From Ricinus communis (taxonomy: Eukaryota > Streptophyta > Magnoliopsida > Malpighiales > Euphorbiaceae), in assembly GCF_019578655.1 (NCBI RefSeq), contig NC_063256.1, positions 21,304,005 to 21,368,004 on the forward strand: a DNA stretch of 64,000 nucleotides, given 5' to 3'. The translations under genes and the position numbers were made by a program. Shown piece by piece: positions 1 to 10,616 of this stretch (positions are counted from its first letter, which is position 1; each line of letters begins with the position of its first letter). The notes under the pieces were generated by a model. That model did no database searches, was not told the origin of the DNA, and saw nothing but the letters and a program-made list of their open reading frames with translations.

Positions 1-1250
1 TTTCCTCGATTGAGCTATTAGGGTTTGAGCCGGAGCATCCCACTAGAGTGGGTGCAGGTCCATGTGCGTTGCATGTGGATTAACTTCTTGTCTTGAGATC
101 AAGTAAAAGAGAATTGACTAGTTATATTTACATTTTTCAACTTCCAGTTACTTACCTTAGTAATTTTGCATATTCATGGTGATTTGCTTGGAGAGCACCG
201 CTACTAGAATCCTTATATGCTTTCTATTGTGGATCTTAAGCATAGGAGGGTCCTTTTGGCCAGCCCCGCTTATTGAGCATGGTACCTAGGCGAGCAAATA
301 TATGGCTGGGAGAGGGCACCCAACAAACATTGAGTACCTTTATCTCCTCATCGCCCATGTTTTAGACAGTTGATCTCGCTAATGAAGGGCTGACGATGAG
401 CTCGGAAGGGTACGACGACCCCGAAGGATCTTACCGTTCAGTCTCAGAGGACGGATTACACCTCTTTTATTCCTCAACTACTAGGGTTTGTGCCTTTGGA
501 TGATGAGACCATGGCTTAGGTACTTTCTCGATTACTTTGTTGAGTTTTCTTTTCTTATCTTTGTTTATGTTGTTTAATTACTTGTTGTTTTATCGTAGTT
601 CTTACGCCGTGCACTTCTAGTTCCTGAGCTGATAGAGAGACGATCTGCTCATTCTTATATGCCTACTCACATCTCGGGCTCATCTATATGTGTTACGTCT
701 AAAGCACCTCCTGTAGCAGTATCCCATTTCTCCTAGAACCGATGGTGTCCTATTAAAGTCCTTCTAGTGCAATAGAGCATCAGTTTGCCATGGAGCTGAA
801 CCTTCCTCCAGAGTTCACCTTGAGTACTTGTACGCATGTAAGTCATACTCTTTTAATACTTTGCATCCTTCCTTTTCTCTTGAAATGTTAGTAATACATG
901 TAATCATATAGGTATAGAGAGACCAATTTGAGCAGATAAATTGGTTTGTCAGAGCCACGAGGAGATAGTTCTTCGTTCTTAGTGAAGACTGGCGAGTAAG
1001 AACTGAAACAAAATAAATTATGAAGTGCAAAATGTATGTATGTATAGTATGAAATACAAAAGCTAAATCCGTTGGATTTTCTTCAAAGGGACCATGAGAG
1101 CTTGCATGGGCAGGTAGACGACCGTCAGCACCAGATTGAGCCTCAACAACGCAGGATTGATACTTTGATGCTCCAGTTGTCTACTCTAAGGACTTAGAGG
1201 GTGGATATTGACTCCGATGATAGGAGAGAGTCCTGGCGACTTTTGACCTT
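1..1250 (+). pseudogene. PMD (plant mobile domain) gene remnant of T1, 5' end cut by window
   Basis: The first 110 bases encode a stretch with SIPLEWVQVHVRCMWI, which matches the T2 copy at about 11860-11950 (VSLEWA.IYVHRMWI). This aligned pair is the C-terminal part of a plant mobile domain (PF10536 family). A likely intron follows, then exon-like stretches to about 540 and 600-830, and a short coiled-coil tail at 1078-1250 (LHGQVDDRQHQIEPQQRRID). Stops and frameshifts interrupt all exons. Compared with T2 it contains about 200 extra bases near 290-490. PMD proteins occur as host regulators (MAIN, MAIL1) and as cargo of plant transposons; the position antisense to a Tat pol makes this the cargo type. 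The domain is clear from the T2 copy; the exon limits are not. Confidence 0.6.
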
Positions 1251-1550
1251 TTAGCTGCCTTTACTATATTTTCTATGCTATTTGCTGTTCTGTATAACTT
1301 GACTTTTGAGATATAAAATTTCAGATTTTGATCTTTAAATCCATGTCCGACATTAGCTTAATCTTTAAATATCATGCATATGGGTCCCAAGCATGACCAG
1401 GGCTCAAGAAAAATGTCTGAAATCCAAACTCGAAGATCCACTCGATGACATCACACAACCGATTAGGTTTTGTGCATAGTCAATCGGCTCTGTGCTCAAT
1501 TAATTCAACTTTGTGATTGTAGAGTCCGAATTAAACACTGATTCTTGGTC

Positions 1551-1558
1551 TATAAATA
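1551..1558 (+). promoter_or_regulatory. TATA box upstream of the T1 DUF7745-like gene
   Basis: TATAAATA lies 65 bases before the position of the start codon. The same site in the T2 copy (near 13190) reads TTAAAATA, a weaker match. It suggests that the antisense gene had its own promoter, separate from the LTR. This is inferred from position and motif only. Confidence 0.45.
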
Positions 1559-1615
1559 TGTGTGCACCCCCTTATACATCCCCATACATGATTCATATCT
1601 CTAAATTAGAAAACC

Positions 1616-2935
1616 ATTACTCAAAGAAATGCCAAATCCCTTCAAACTCTTCTCAAAACCCTAACTGGTGAGGAGTGGATTAAGCTCGAAAAATCTCATC
1701 TTTCTTCATTCAAAGCCATGCAGCATACCAAAGTTGATTATAGCTTTCTTCACTCTACTGTCAACTTTTGGTGGCCTAGGGATCATGTTTTTCGATCTAC
1801 TAAGCAAGAGTTATGCCTCATGATTAAAGAATTCTCTACCATTCTTGGAGGCCCCATGGATTCTACTTATTTGATTACTCTGCCGAGACTAGATGATCCT
1901 TTTCCTAGCAAATTGGTTAAGTTATTCAATATGCCCCTTGTTGAGGTACTTTTTCATTCTGTTGGTGAGTACATTACACTTATCCCACTCATCTCTTGCT
2001 GTGAGAAGAAAGAAAGAGGTACACCTGCTTGGATTAGAACGTTGAGCTTTTGCTTCGATTCCTAATTTTTGTTGATTTCTCCTCAAGAAGGGAGAGATAG
2101 CAGAACTGTTGGCATTATTTATCAGGTGGAGCACGGAGCAGATCTAGTTCCAGTTATCTTAGCTGAACCATAATTGGGTTGGACATGTACAAACCCTATC
2201 AACGGTTTAGTGGCAGCCTCGTCCTCTTGCAGGTATGCAATCAAATCTCTTTTTTTTTTCTTTTATTCTTTTTGATTTAATTTTCACTTAAGCCGCCCTT
2301 TGCGGGCTTTCAACTTAGCTTTTATTATTTTTGGCTAAGCTACATTTTTAGGTTTTCATCTTAGCTTTTATTTTATTTTTCATTTTTTTCTTTCTTCTTT
2401 TTGTAGATTTGGTTTGTGAAAAGCTTTAGATATTGACCATCCCAAGGGACATCGATAAGTATTAGCTGAAGCACATGCAAATTCGATACCCCACAAGGTC
2501 ATGAGGGTTGGATTTCTTGGATGAAAGGCATTCTGGTTATAGTTATTTACTGACTTGCCCTTGGTGGAGAATTAGGCATGTCATACTTATGGTGTACAAC
2601 AACTATGTAGTTTTACCCAGTTTACGAGCATCCATCTTTTACACACCTTCAAGACTCTATCACAGTATGAGCAAAAGCAATAGATTATAGATTTCCCCCT
2701 TAAGTTCAAAGGCTTCCCATTGAAACAAGACTTCTTGGACAAGATTGAGAGACTCTAGCACCACCGAGATATAGAGCTCAACCTTGATGCTAAAGGCGAC
2801 ATGATCACAGACGACAACTTCAAGGCTTGGGTCCAGCTTCAGGTTACCACCTCTCTTGGATTTGCAAGGATTAAGAGGACTCAAGAGCTAGCTGCTAAAT
2901 CTAGGAATGCAAATGCAAAGAGAAGAAGAAGATGA
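1616..2935 (+). pseudogene. DUF7745-like extra gene of T1, antisense to pol
   Basis: An open stretch of 150 codons runs from 1616 to 2065. It contains LTGEEWIKLEKSHLSSFKAM and FWWPRDHVFRSTKQELCLMI, the fold-defining N-terminal part of the DUF7745 proteins found in plant Tat elements. A further block contains HGADLVPVILAE (about 2130-2175). A likely intron runs 2233-2406 (GTATGC to TTGTAG). The last exon ends in a basic tail (ELAAKSRNANAKRRRR, stop at 2933-2935). Damage: the start codon is ATT where T2 has ATG (13255), there is a stop at 2063-2065, and a frameshift and stops follow. The function of DUF7745 is unknown. The T2 copy is the closest relative in the window. Confidence 0.65.
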
Positions 2936-3240
2936 AAAATGCTTCTTTTTAGATCCCATTTACTTTGTTTAAGACTTTAGCTTAGTTTCTCTTTAAGTTA
3001 GTACATAGAATAATAAATAAGAATATATATGTATGATCAAAATTCTAAACAATTTATTCATTTGTAGAGGCCCAGATGGGTACATTTTAATTTCTCATGA
3101 TACAACTCATGTCATTAGCCACTCCTTTCAGATTTTCCAACTGATTATTTTCTCTATTATTACCTTGATTTTTGCTTGACCAGACTTTTTATGTTTCTGA
3201 TTACCATGCTATTTTTGTATTTTATTTATTATTATTTTTA
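2936..3240. other. Spacer between T1 integrase and antisense gene
   Basis: AT-rich and without coding sequence. It resembles the matching T2 interval, which the solo LTR at 14763-16233 interrupts. It contains a T-rich run near 3170-3240. No polypurine tract or LTR start is recognisable here. Confidence 0.4.
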
Positions 3241-4200
3241 TACATAGTATTTTTTGAGACGATCTTAGCAGACCCTTAGGTGGGATTTTTTTCACAAAGT
3301 ACGAACATTCCCAATTAGACTTGCACTTCCCTCTTGGGTCGAATATAGTAGGTCTTGTATGTTTCAGTATCAAATCACCAATTGTAATTTTTCCTAGTTT
3401 TACTTATTAAACGCCTTAGCTATCCCCTTATGATGTAATTGCATGTGGTATAAAGCTTTCATCCTTTTTTGATCGATTAGAGCCAACGACTGGTATATTT
3501 ACTCGACCCATTGATGTTATGGTATTTCAACCTTTAGCACAACTCTTAAAGATGTCAATTGTAACTCATTTGGCACGACCACTTCAGTCCCATAAACCTT
3601 AAAGTGTGAAGTCTGTCTCGTTGATGTCCGCTCAGTTGTTCGATATCCCTAAAGCGCAAAAGGTAACCGAAATGACCAATTTTGTGATTCCATACCATTT
3701 TCAAGAGTATTTTCTTTAAGTTCTTGTTGGCTACTTCTACATCTCCATTTGCTTAAGGCTTGTATAGAGAAGACCTTTGATGTTTGATCTTGTATTCTGC
3801 TAGCAGATCTATTGTTTTACCTATGAACTGCATGCCATTATCCGTGACAACATGATACGGGACCCGTACCTACAGATTATGTTCCTCTCTATGAATCTAG
3901 CCATCGACCTTGCCCCTACAATAGTGAATGATTCGGCCTCGATCCATTTAGAGAAGTAGTCAATCGCTACGACTATGAACATGTGACCATTCGAAGAGGC
4001 TTTATCTCCCCAATGATATTGATTTCCCAAGCTGCAAAAGGCCACAAAGATGTCAAATTATGAAGTTTAGTTGAGGGTACATGACTCAGGTCATAACAGA
4101 GCTGACAAGCACGACATTTCCTTACCAAGGCTATACAATCTTTTTTCATTGTTAACCAATAATAACATTAATGCATAATCTTTTTTATTACACTATGCCG
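3241..4200 (-). pseudogene. T1 integrase remnant
   Basis: Near 3821-4045 the minus strand encodes SSNGHMFIVVAIDYFSKWIE, the start of the integrase core of Tat elements, followed by ARSMARFIERNIICRYG. The C-terminal piece (3280-3450) aligns with the T2 reading frame at 16413-16643 but has lost about 58 bases at its end. The zinc-binding N-terminal part lies at about 4080-4200 (plus-strand text codes for a Cys-rich stretch with CQL). Several stops and frameshifts split the gene. It catalysed insertion of the element DNA when intact. Confidence 0.75.
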
Positions 4201-4653
4201 CTCATGTGAGGCCCGCACACCCCTTTGTGCATCTCTTCCACTACCACTTAAAGCCATCCTTCTATACAATACTCCTTTATGGCTAATGTAGTTCCTAGCC
4301 TAAGTTCGTAGTGCATACCTTTCCTTCGCAATCGCTTCTTTTGGATATTCTATGTCTTTTACAAATCTCTTCAAATCGTAAAACCAAGGTTTTTCTTCTG
4401 GTCCCATCTGGACTTGCATTACCCGATCTCTATGATAACAAGGTGCTCTTGATTTTATAATCACTAGTGGCTTCATCGGAAGCTACTAAGGTTTATCCCA
4501 TATAGATGAAAGGGTAGCCAATGCTTTTGCCATATAGTTCTCATCTCGTGGCAAGTGTATGAATGAACATCTAGAGAAGTTATAGAATGAAGTCTTGAGA
4601 TAGCTGACATATGGCTTTAACCACTCTTTCTTCACTTCCCACTCTTCGAGGGC

Positions 4654-6260
4654 TTATTGAATTACCAGCATAGAGTCCATATAGACCATCAATTGCTTTG
4701 CCTCTGCTACCATGACTGCTTCTAATCTAAACAAACATGCTTCATACTCCGCCATATTCTTTGTCACTTTAAAGTCGAATCTCTTGGCCATTGGCAACAT
4801 CTCTCTTTCAGGCATAATCAGTACTACTCCTAATCCTGCACCTCTTGCATTTATTGCTCCATCAAAACACATTTTCCATTGTCTCGATTTCCCCTAGATT
4901 TGCATTAGGAAACTCTAAATTCTAAGGGTCATCTCCCTCGATTGCATTTTGAGCCAAGAATTTCGCTATAGCCCTACCCTTGATTACCTTCTTAATGACA
5001 TACTCGATGTCGAATTCTGTTAAGAGTACTAACCATCTAGCCAGCTTTCCTATAAGAGATAGAGCTTCAAATAGATACCTCAATGTGTCTCTCTCTTTGA
5101 AATTGCCTACACCCTATAAGACTTAAAATAATGTCTTAATTTCCTTGTAGCCTATATCATGGCCAAAAACATCTTCTCTATGATATTATACTTTGACTTA
5201 TAGAGCAACAACTTCTTACTGAGATAGTAGACCGTATAGTCTATGTCATTAGGCCCATACTGCACTATTATTGCCTCTATGCCTTCCTCTTCTAAGGCTA
5301 AGTCTAAAATCAACTGCTTGCCATCCTTTAGCGGCTTCATCAGATCCACTTTAATTTTTTCCAAGGCTTTCTTATAATGCTCATCCCACATAATAGGTTG
5401 GCGTTTCCTCGAAAGCTTAAAGATGGGACCACAAACCATTGTGAGCTTAGAGATGAACCTACTACCATACTGTAGATGTCCTAGAAACCTTTTGACCTTT
5501 TTGTATCTTCGGTGCTGGCATCTCTTGAATAGCCTTTACCTTGTCCTGATCAAACTCTATACCCCGTTGACTCACTATGTGCCCCTAACATCTTCCTTGA
5601 TGTCACTCTGAATACTCTCTTCTTCGAATTGAGCCTTAGGTTATACCTTTCCACTCATCCTAAAAACCTATCAAGAGCTTGGAAGTGTCTTTCCCTTGTT
5701 TCAGATTTTAACATCATGTCATCCAAATACACCTCCACCTCCTTGTGCATTATGTCGTGAAACAAGATAGTGGCTGCTCTTTAATAAGTTATCCTCGCAT
5801 TCTTTAGTCCAAAAGACATAACCTTATAGCAGTATGTCCTCCATTTGGTGATGAACACCATCTTCAGCTTATCGACTACGGCCATGATGATCTGATTGTA
5901 TCCAAAGAACCCATTGGTGAAAGAATACATTGCACTTGAGGCGACATTATCGAATACCACATCTATGTGAGGAAGGAGAAAATCATCCTTAAGGCACGCC
6001 ATTTTTAGGTCCCAATAACCCACATACATCCTCAGGTCCTAATAATCCACACACATCATAACCTTACCATCCTTCTTGTGGCTGGGATGATATTCGCCAA
6101 CCATTCAGGATAGTCAACTACATCGAAAAAATTAGTTTTTTCCTGCTTAGCGACCTCTTCCCGGATCTTTTATGTCCATTATGGCCTGAGTCTTCTCATC
6201 TTCTGCTTGATGGGCTTGACGTGTGATTAAGTCAGAATGTGGTGCTTTGCTATTTTCTTA
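4654..6260 (-). pseudogene. T1 reverse transcriptase and RNase H remnant
   Basis: RT fragment at 5781-6029: LKMACLKDDFLLPHIDVVFD and GFFGYNQIIMAVVDKLKMVF. The catalytic motif YLDDMMLK is encoded at about 5715-5745, with both aspartates kept. The connection domain at 5152-5439 contains WDEHYKKALEKIK and YYLSKKLL. RNase H at 4654-4872 contains FDGAINARGAGLGVVLIMPE and NMAEYEACLF, keeping the first Asp and the Glu. Domain order is that of gypsy elements (RT, RNase H, integrase). At least five frame breaks are present. Confidence 0.8.
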
Positions 6261-7147
6261 TCTAACCCTGGCATGTCGTCATAAGACCAAGCAACTACTA
6301 GGATTTTTTTTTTCAATTATTTTTTCAAATTCAGTCCTCTCTTCAGGAATTATATCATGAGTGATCAAAATGTGCCTTGGATTTTCATCTATGCCTAGAT
6401 TAAATGAATCTATTTGAATATAATTTTATATCAAACGTGCACATATCACGATAATTATAATGCACACTATCATCAGGAAAAGATCGCATAACTAAGCCAA
6501 GTAGAGTTTATATCATTGATCTTGTAAGCAAGAGAAACATCATCCTTATAAAGATTAAACGTTATTACATCATCATAAAATACATTAATGATATTCTCCT
6601 TTATTAGAGCAGTTAGCTACTGTTGACTCAGATTCTCTAACAGGTAGATGAATTCTTTCAGCTTTAGCTCTTCTACTTTGGTGGTGACATTCTCACAGAA
6701 TTCCTTGATGCTTAACTAAACCATCCAATCAATTATCAAATTCTTAAAAATTCTGAATCATGGCACCTCAATCCTAACTACTATAACAGGCTCGGGCTCT
6801 CCAAAGTAGTGTTTGTACTCCTGAATAGAAATGTCTTTTAGAGTCTTACCCTTTGGGTTGCCCTCATCTTCTTCTTCACAGTAACCTAGTTCATGTCAGG
6901 TCTTCTGCCCCTTGAGGTTCGGCAGCTCTACCATATCCTACTAATACTTTCCTAGCCCTATTCCAAGCATGAAGTCCATTTTCTTGAACATGCTAACTAC
7001 TTTAGGGTGCATGTAGACCTCATAGAGGACAACAACTTGGAATCCTGTCAGAGCTACTAGTTCCTTGACAGCTTCTTAAACGGCCGGGACGACCTTACCA
7101 CTTTCAGCATTGGTGATTATCTCACCCTCGTGAAGGAAGACGACCTT
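6261..7147 (-). pseudogene. T1 protease-to-RT linker, degenerate
   Basis: This stretch lies between the protease and RT fragments. It matches the linker of T4 (58241-59080) in order and partly in wording, for example the part before RT and the segment following GRPWFHALGGVPST at 7150-7200. Frames are broken throughout. No separate domain is recognisable. Confidence 0.5.
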
Positions 7148-7569
7148 CTAGTGTATAGTGGAAGGGACTCCTCCCAGGGCATGAAACCATGGCCTACCCA
7201 ATAACAAGGTGAAGGTTACTAGGATATTTAAGACAATGAATTCTATCCAAGATTCAATAGGACCCATTTTTACTAGTGCTGAAAATGTCCCTTCTACATC
7301 TCTTTTTGACTCATCGTAGGCTCTTATAACCATGTATGATGGTTTCATATCTTTTGTAGTCATCCCTAGTTTAGGGAGTATGTGAGAAGGACATACATTA
7401 ATGACTAACCCATCATCCACCATCACACATAGGGTCCTCTTCCTTTTTACCTCTGCAGTAATATAAAGAGTCTTATTGTAGTTTCCCTCTAATAATAGAT
7501 CTTGATCCAAAAAAGTGATGATCCCAGTGGTTTTATCAATTACCATTTTGATAATTTCCTTAGGGGTAA
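7148..7569 (-). pseudogene. T1 retropepsin-type protease, N-terminus cut by T2 LTR
   Basis: The frame encodes TPKEIIKMVIDKTTGIITFL, then CVMVDDGLVINVCPSHILPK with the active-site aspartate in VDDG, and ends with TLLLGRPWFHALGGVPST, the hydrophobic-Leu-Gly-Arg flap-end motif of gypsy proteases. The N-terminal side runs straight into the end of the T2 LTR at 7570, so gag and the protease start are missing here. T3 (39471-39983) and T4 (57690-58240) carry the same domain. This is the longest unbroken coding stretch of T1. Confidence 0.8.
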
Positions 7570-9950
7570 TGTGGGTGGTGGTTTCGGGTGCACACCTAAG
7601 TGTATCTAGCAACTACACCACTGTAAGACTTTTCAACCTAATAGGAATACGCTAACTAATCATAGAGACTAGCACGAAGATGGGAGTCGCCACACTGGTA
7701 ATTCTCTAGGACACTTTTTCTAATTGAGTGGCATTTCTCAATTTCATAAAGAAGCTTCGCCACATCTAGAGATGGAGCTAGAAGCCAACTACCTTATTTA
7801 TGTTTCTTACTCTTTAATTTTATTGTTCAATGAGCTATTCCCTAATCAATACGACAGTTTATATTTATAAGCATTCATTATAGGATGAGAGGTCCTCTTA
7901 AGTCTGGCCCTTTTTATTAAGCCCAACCCATGTTTGATTTGTTACCTATTTTACTAATTAATTATGTATGAGGCTTCACTTAGTCTAGCCCAATTATAAA
8001 TTATGCTTTGATTCCAATATTTAAACCTAAGTAGACTACCTTTTATGCTGAGGCCAAATTAAGTAATTTTAAATCTAATGTGGCCTAATTAATTCAATTA
8101 GAACATTGCAAAGCCCACTAGGTTTATATTGGTTTTGAATTTAGCCTAATTTAACATCTTATTAAGCTAATGGACTACAATTTCATGTTAGGTCCAATTT
8201 TTAGCCTATGTTTAGGTGTCCAATTTTACTTAAGCAATCATATAACAAATATTTGTCATACATCTATAATAAAGACAAATTAAAGTGTAGAAAAGTAAAT
8301 CTAACTATTACAATCGTTCTACAACTAACAAATGCAAGGAAAATGCTTAAAACTAAGTTACCGTACAATAAAATATCGCCCAAATCCAATAAAATCTAAA
8401 AATTAAGGCAAAAGGGTGCAAAATCGATGGGCTAAGGGTGCACATAGCCGTATCGGCTCTAGGGCTTGTGATGGTCCACTCTGCAATTATTCTTCAAATT
8501 CTCATGCTCAAGAGCCGATTTCACATGCATAAAAGATAAAGAAAATCAATTAAAGTGTGTAAAATGAAATAAGAAGTCATAAAAGACATAAATTTTAACT
8601 AGAAAGCCTAAAAAACAAGCAAACCCTAAAATTCAAAATAGACAGTAAGCAAATTAGATGTTTCAAGGCAGATTCTAAATTTCAATCATGTAACCTTAAA
8701 GATCTAACCTAATTACATAGAAATAAAAATGAATCATGTTACCCTAATCAGATTCAAAATCCAATAAAAGACATATTATCGTATTCAAGACCCTACCTGT
8801 TTATATTATCAGATTCGAAATCCAGTATGCCAAAACATTTCAATTCATAATAAAACCTAATCTAATCATGTAAAAAAAATAAAAAAATAAAAACATCCTA
8901 ATCATGTTTCTAGAATCATAAAGCAAAAGAACTAGTTAAAAGGGAAAAGATGTGGATGATGCTGGATGTGGGGGGAATCCTTAAGTTGTCACCATAGATT
9001 GTTGTTCTACAAGTCTCTAGAGATGATGAGGCTGTTGAATCAAGGATTAGTTGAGAATTTTTTGTCATTCTCCAAAACGTTTCATAAACCTAAGGTTCTT
9101 ACTTAGTGGCGTATATCTAGTTACTAAAAAAACCTTTTGCCTTTGAATCAAAATAGTCGATTCGCCTAGGGTGCTAGTAATCTCTACCTGATGAATGTTG
9201 CTATAGTAATTAATGAGTATAAATAACCCTAGACCTAGAGCATATTATTCAATTTATAGCAACATTGTCAGGAAACCCTAGAGGAGCAAATAAGTGTTAA
9301 TTATTTTCAAATAGAAACCATCAATTATCTTTCCCTTTATCAAATAAATATATGATAAAATAAAATAAAATCTTTTAAATTTAAATAATTATCATTAAAC
9401 ATATTTAACATTCCTTAATAATTATCATAAATCACTTCTAGAGATCTCTCTTTATCAATTTCGGTGTTTTAAGTAAAAAATATGTAAAACGACATCAAAT
9501 TTTAGAAAATAACCAATCGGCACTGTGTAGAGCCTATTCAGCTGTACGCAAAGGTGATTGGCTCCAAGGGTAAAAAGTCTTAAAATTCTTAGCGATTCAG
9601 TCCCTGTACTTATAGAAAACTGTTGTTTCACCCCTTAAACTTAATTTTTTCGACAATTAGGTCCAAATTGATTCTAGAACAGTAATGTTAATCAATTATT
9701 CTAAACCCTAATGCAGATCTGCCTATCCTTAATCCCCCAAGATTTGAGAAAGATAGTAACTTTCATCATAGTGTTTTTCGTAATTCCCTTGATATCTAGA
9801 TCTAAAAAATGGTTGTTGACAGTTGCCCTCAGTTTATCAAAATTTATAAGCACTTTGTGATTAAATAAATTGAAAAAAATCATAATATCAAGGATATGAT
9901 AAGAGGATATTTTGATGAGCTGTAGAAGCCATGACCCATAAGCTCGAATT
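7570..9950 (-). repeat. 3' LTR of T2 (Tat type, about 2.3 kb)
   Basis: It begins on plus with TGTGGGTGG and shares blocks in the same order with LTR copies at 35873, 36108, 39470 (reverse), 42754, 45416 and 55052 (reverse). Landmarks are TTTTCAACCTAAT near 7632, a GGAGTCGCCA block at 7684-7693, TTAATTTTATTGTTCAA near 7815, and the AGCCGATCGGCT-like cluster at 8450-8530 and 9510-9555. The likely TATA region lies near 9220-9235 on minus (TTATTTATA). The right end (LTR start) is uncertain and lies between about 9850 and 9975. No protein is encoded. Confidence 0.7.
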
Positions 9951-9989
9951 GATGTAAATTTTTTTGATTTGAAATGGGAACCACACCCG

Positions 9990-10195
9990 CTTGAGTTTTG
10001 AGGGCTACGCCTGCTTGAATTTTAAGGACTTCGACTGCTTGAAATTTTGAAGACTTCGCCTGTTTGAAATTTTGAGGACTTCGCCTGTTTGAAACTTTGA
10101 GGACTTTGCCTACTTGGAACTTTTGAGGACTTTGCCTGCCTTAATTTTGAGGACTTCGCCTGCTGGACTTTTGAGGACTTCACCTGCTTTTAATT
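9990..10195. repeat. Minisatellite, about 26-base unit, 8 copies
   Basis: Consensus of a unit is TTGAGGACTTCGCCTGCTTG followed by AAATT. Eight imperfect units run head to tail, differing by single substitutions (for example GACTTCGCCTG, GACTTTGCCTA, GACTTCACCTG). It lies between the T2 3' LTR and the antisense PMD gene, where gypsy elements keep their polypurine tract. Confidence 0.85.
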
Positions 10196-10234
10196 TTTTT
10201 CCCTTTTCGGATATTAAATTTGACTTTTAGTTGA

Positions 10235-10475
10235 AAACTCCCACTTCAGGGCACAATTGACTCTGATATACGTCTTTTGGAGATTATATTAATAATTAGC
10301 CCATCTAAGACTGAAGTGTAATTTTTGGAAGGTCAGGGACAAAAATGGCTTTTTAAAAAAAATTCCACCTCGGGATGCAATCAACTTGATAGATGTCTTT
10401 TGGAGACTACTAGTAACTAGCCCATCTAGGGACTAAAGTATAATTTTTAGAAGGTGAGGGACCAAAATAATATTT
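10235..10475. repeat. Direct duplication, about 120-base unit
   Basis: Two units share TAGCCCATCTA (near 10300 and 10415), ACGTCTTTTGGAGA or ATGTCTTTTGGAGA, and AATTTTTGGAAGGTCAGGGA or AATTTTTAGAAGGTGAGGGA. Unit one is about 10235-10355 and unit two about 10365-10475. It lies just upstream of the AT microsatellite and the PMD gene start. Confidence 0.75.
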
Positions 10476-10486
10476 TTACCTTCTTT

Positions 10487-10491
<5 letters not shown>

Positions 10492-10522
<31 letters not shown>
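10492..10522. repeat. (AT)n microsatellite upstream of PMD gene
   Basis: About 15 AT dinucleotides in a row end 94 bases before the PMD start codon. It can act as an extended TATA region for the antisense gene, but no single TATA box can be chosen. Confidence 0.85.
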
Positions 10523-10523
<1 letters not shown>

Positions 10524-10616
10524 CTCACTTCTATTTATTTCTCCTTACTTTTCTCTCAAACCCCATTTTGCTCTTTCCTTGATTTCTCAATCAAATTCTG
10601 TGAAATCAGTCTTGAA

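Larger units (their letters stand above)
1..7569 (-). mobile_element. T1: truncated Tat-type Ty3/gypsy retrotransposon
   Basis: On the minus strand the order from 7569 downward is protease, linker, reverse transcriptase, RNase H, integrase. Beyond the integrase, antisense to it, lie a DUF7745-like gene and a PMD gene. Gag is absent: the protease reading frame stops exactly where the LTR of T2 begins (TGTGGGTGG at 7570). The RNase H style (DGA...RGAGLGVVL) and the long protease-to-RT linker fit the Tat lineage. Every domain carries stops or frameshifts. The left end, including the T1 3' LTR, lies outside the window. Confidence 0.8.

Noticed and set aside
2660..2884. Minus-strand 74-codon ORF
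   Set aside because: Shadow of the DUF7745-like last exon, which T2 supports on plus.
7675..7692. First taken as the T1 primer binding site (TGGCGACTCC)
   Set aside because: All LTR copies contain this block well inside the repeat, and a better primer site (TGGTGACTCTACTAGGGA) lies just outside the LTR in T2, T3 and T4. Kept as a finding only.
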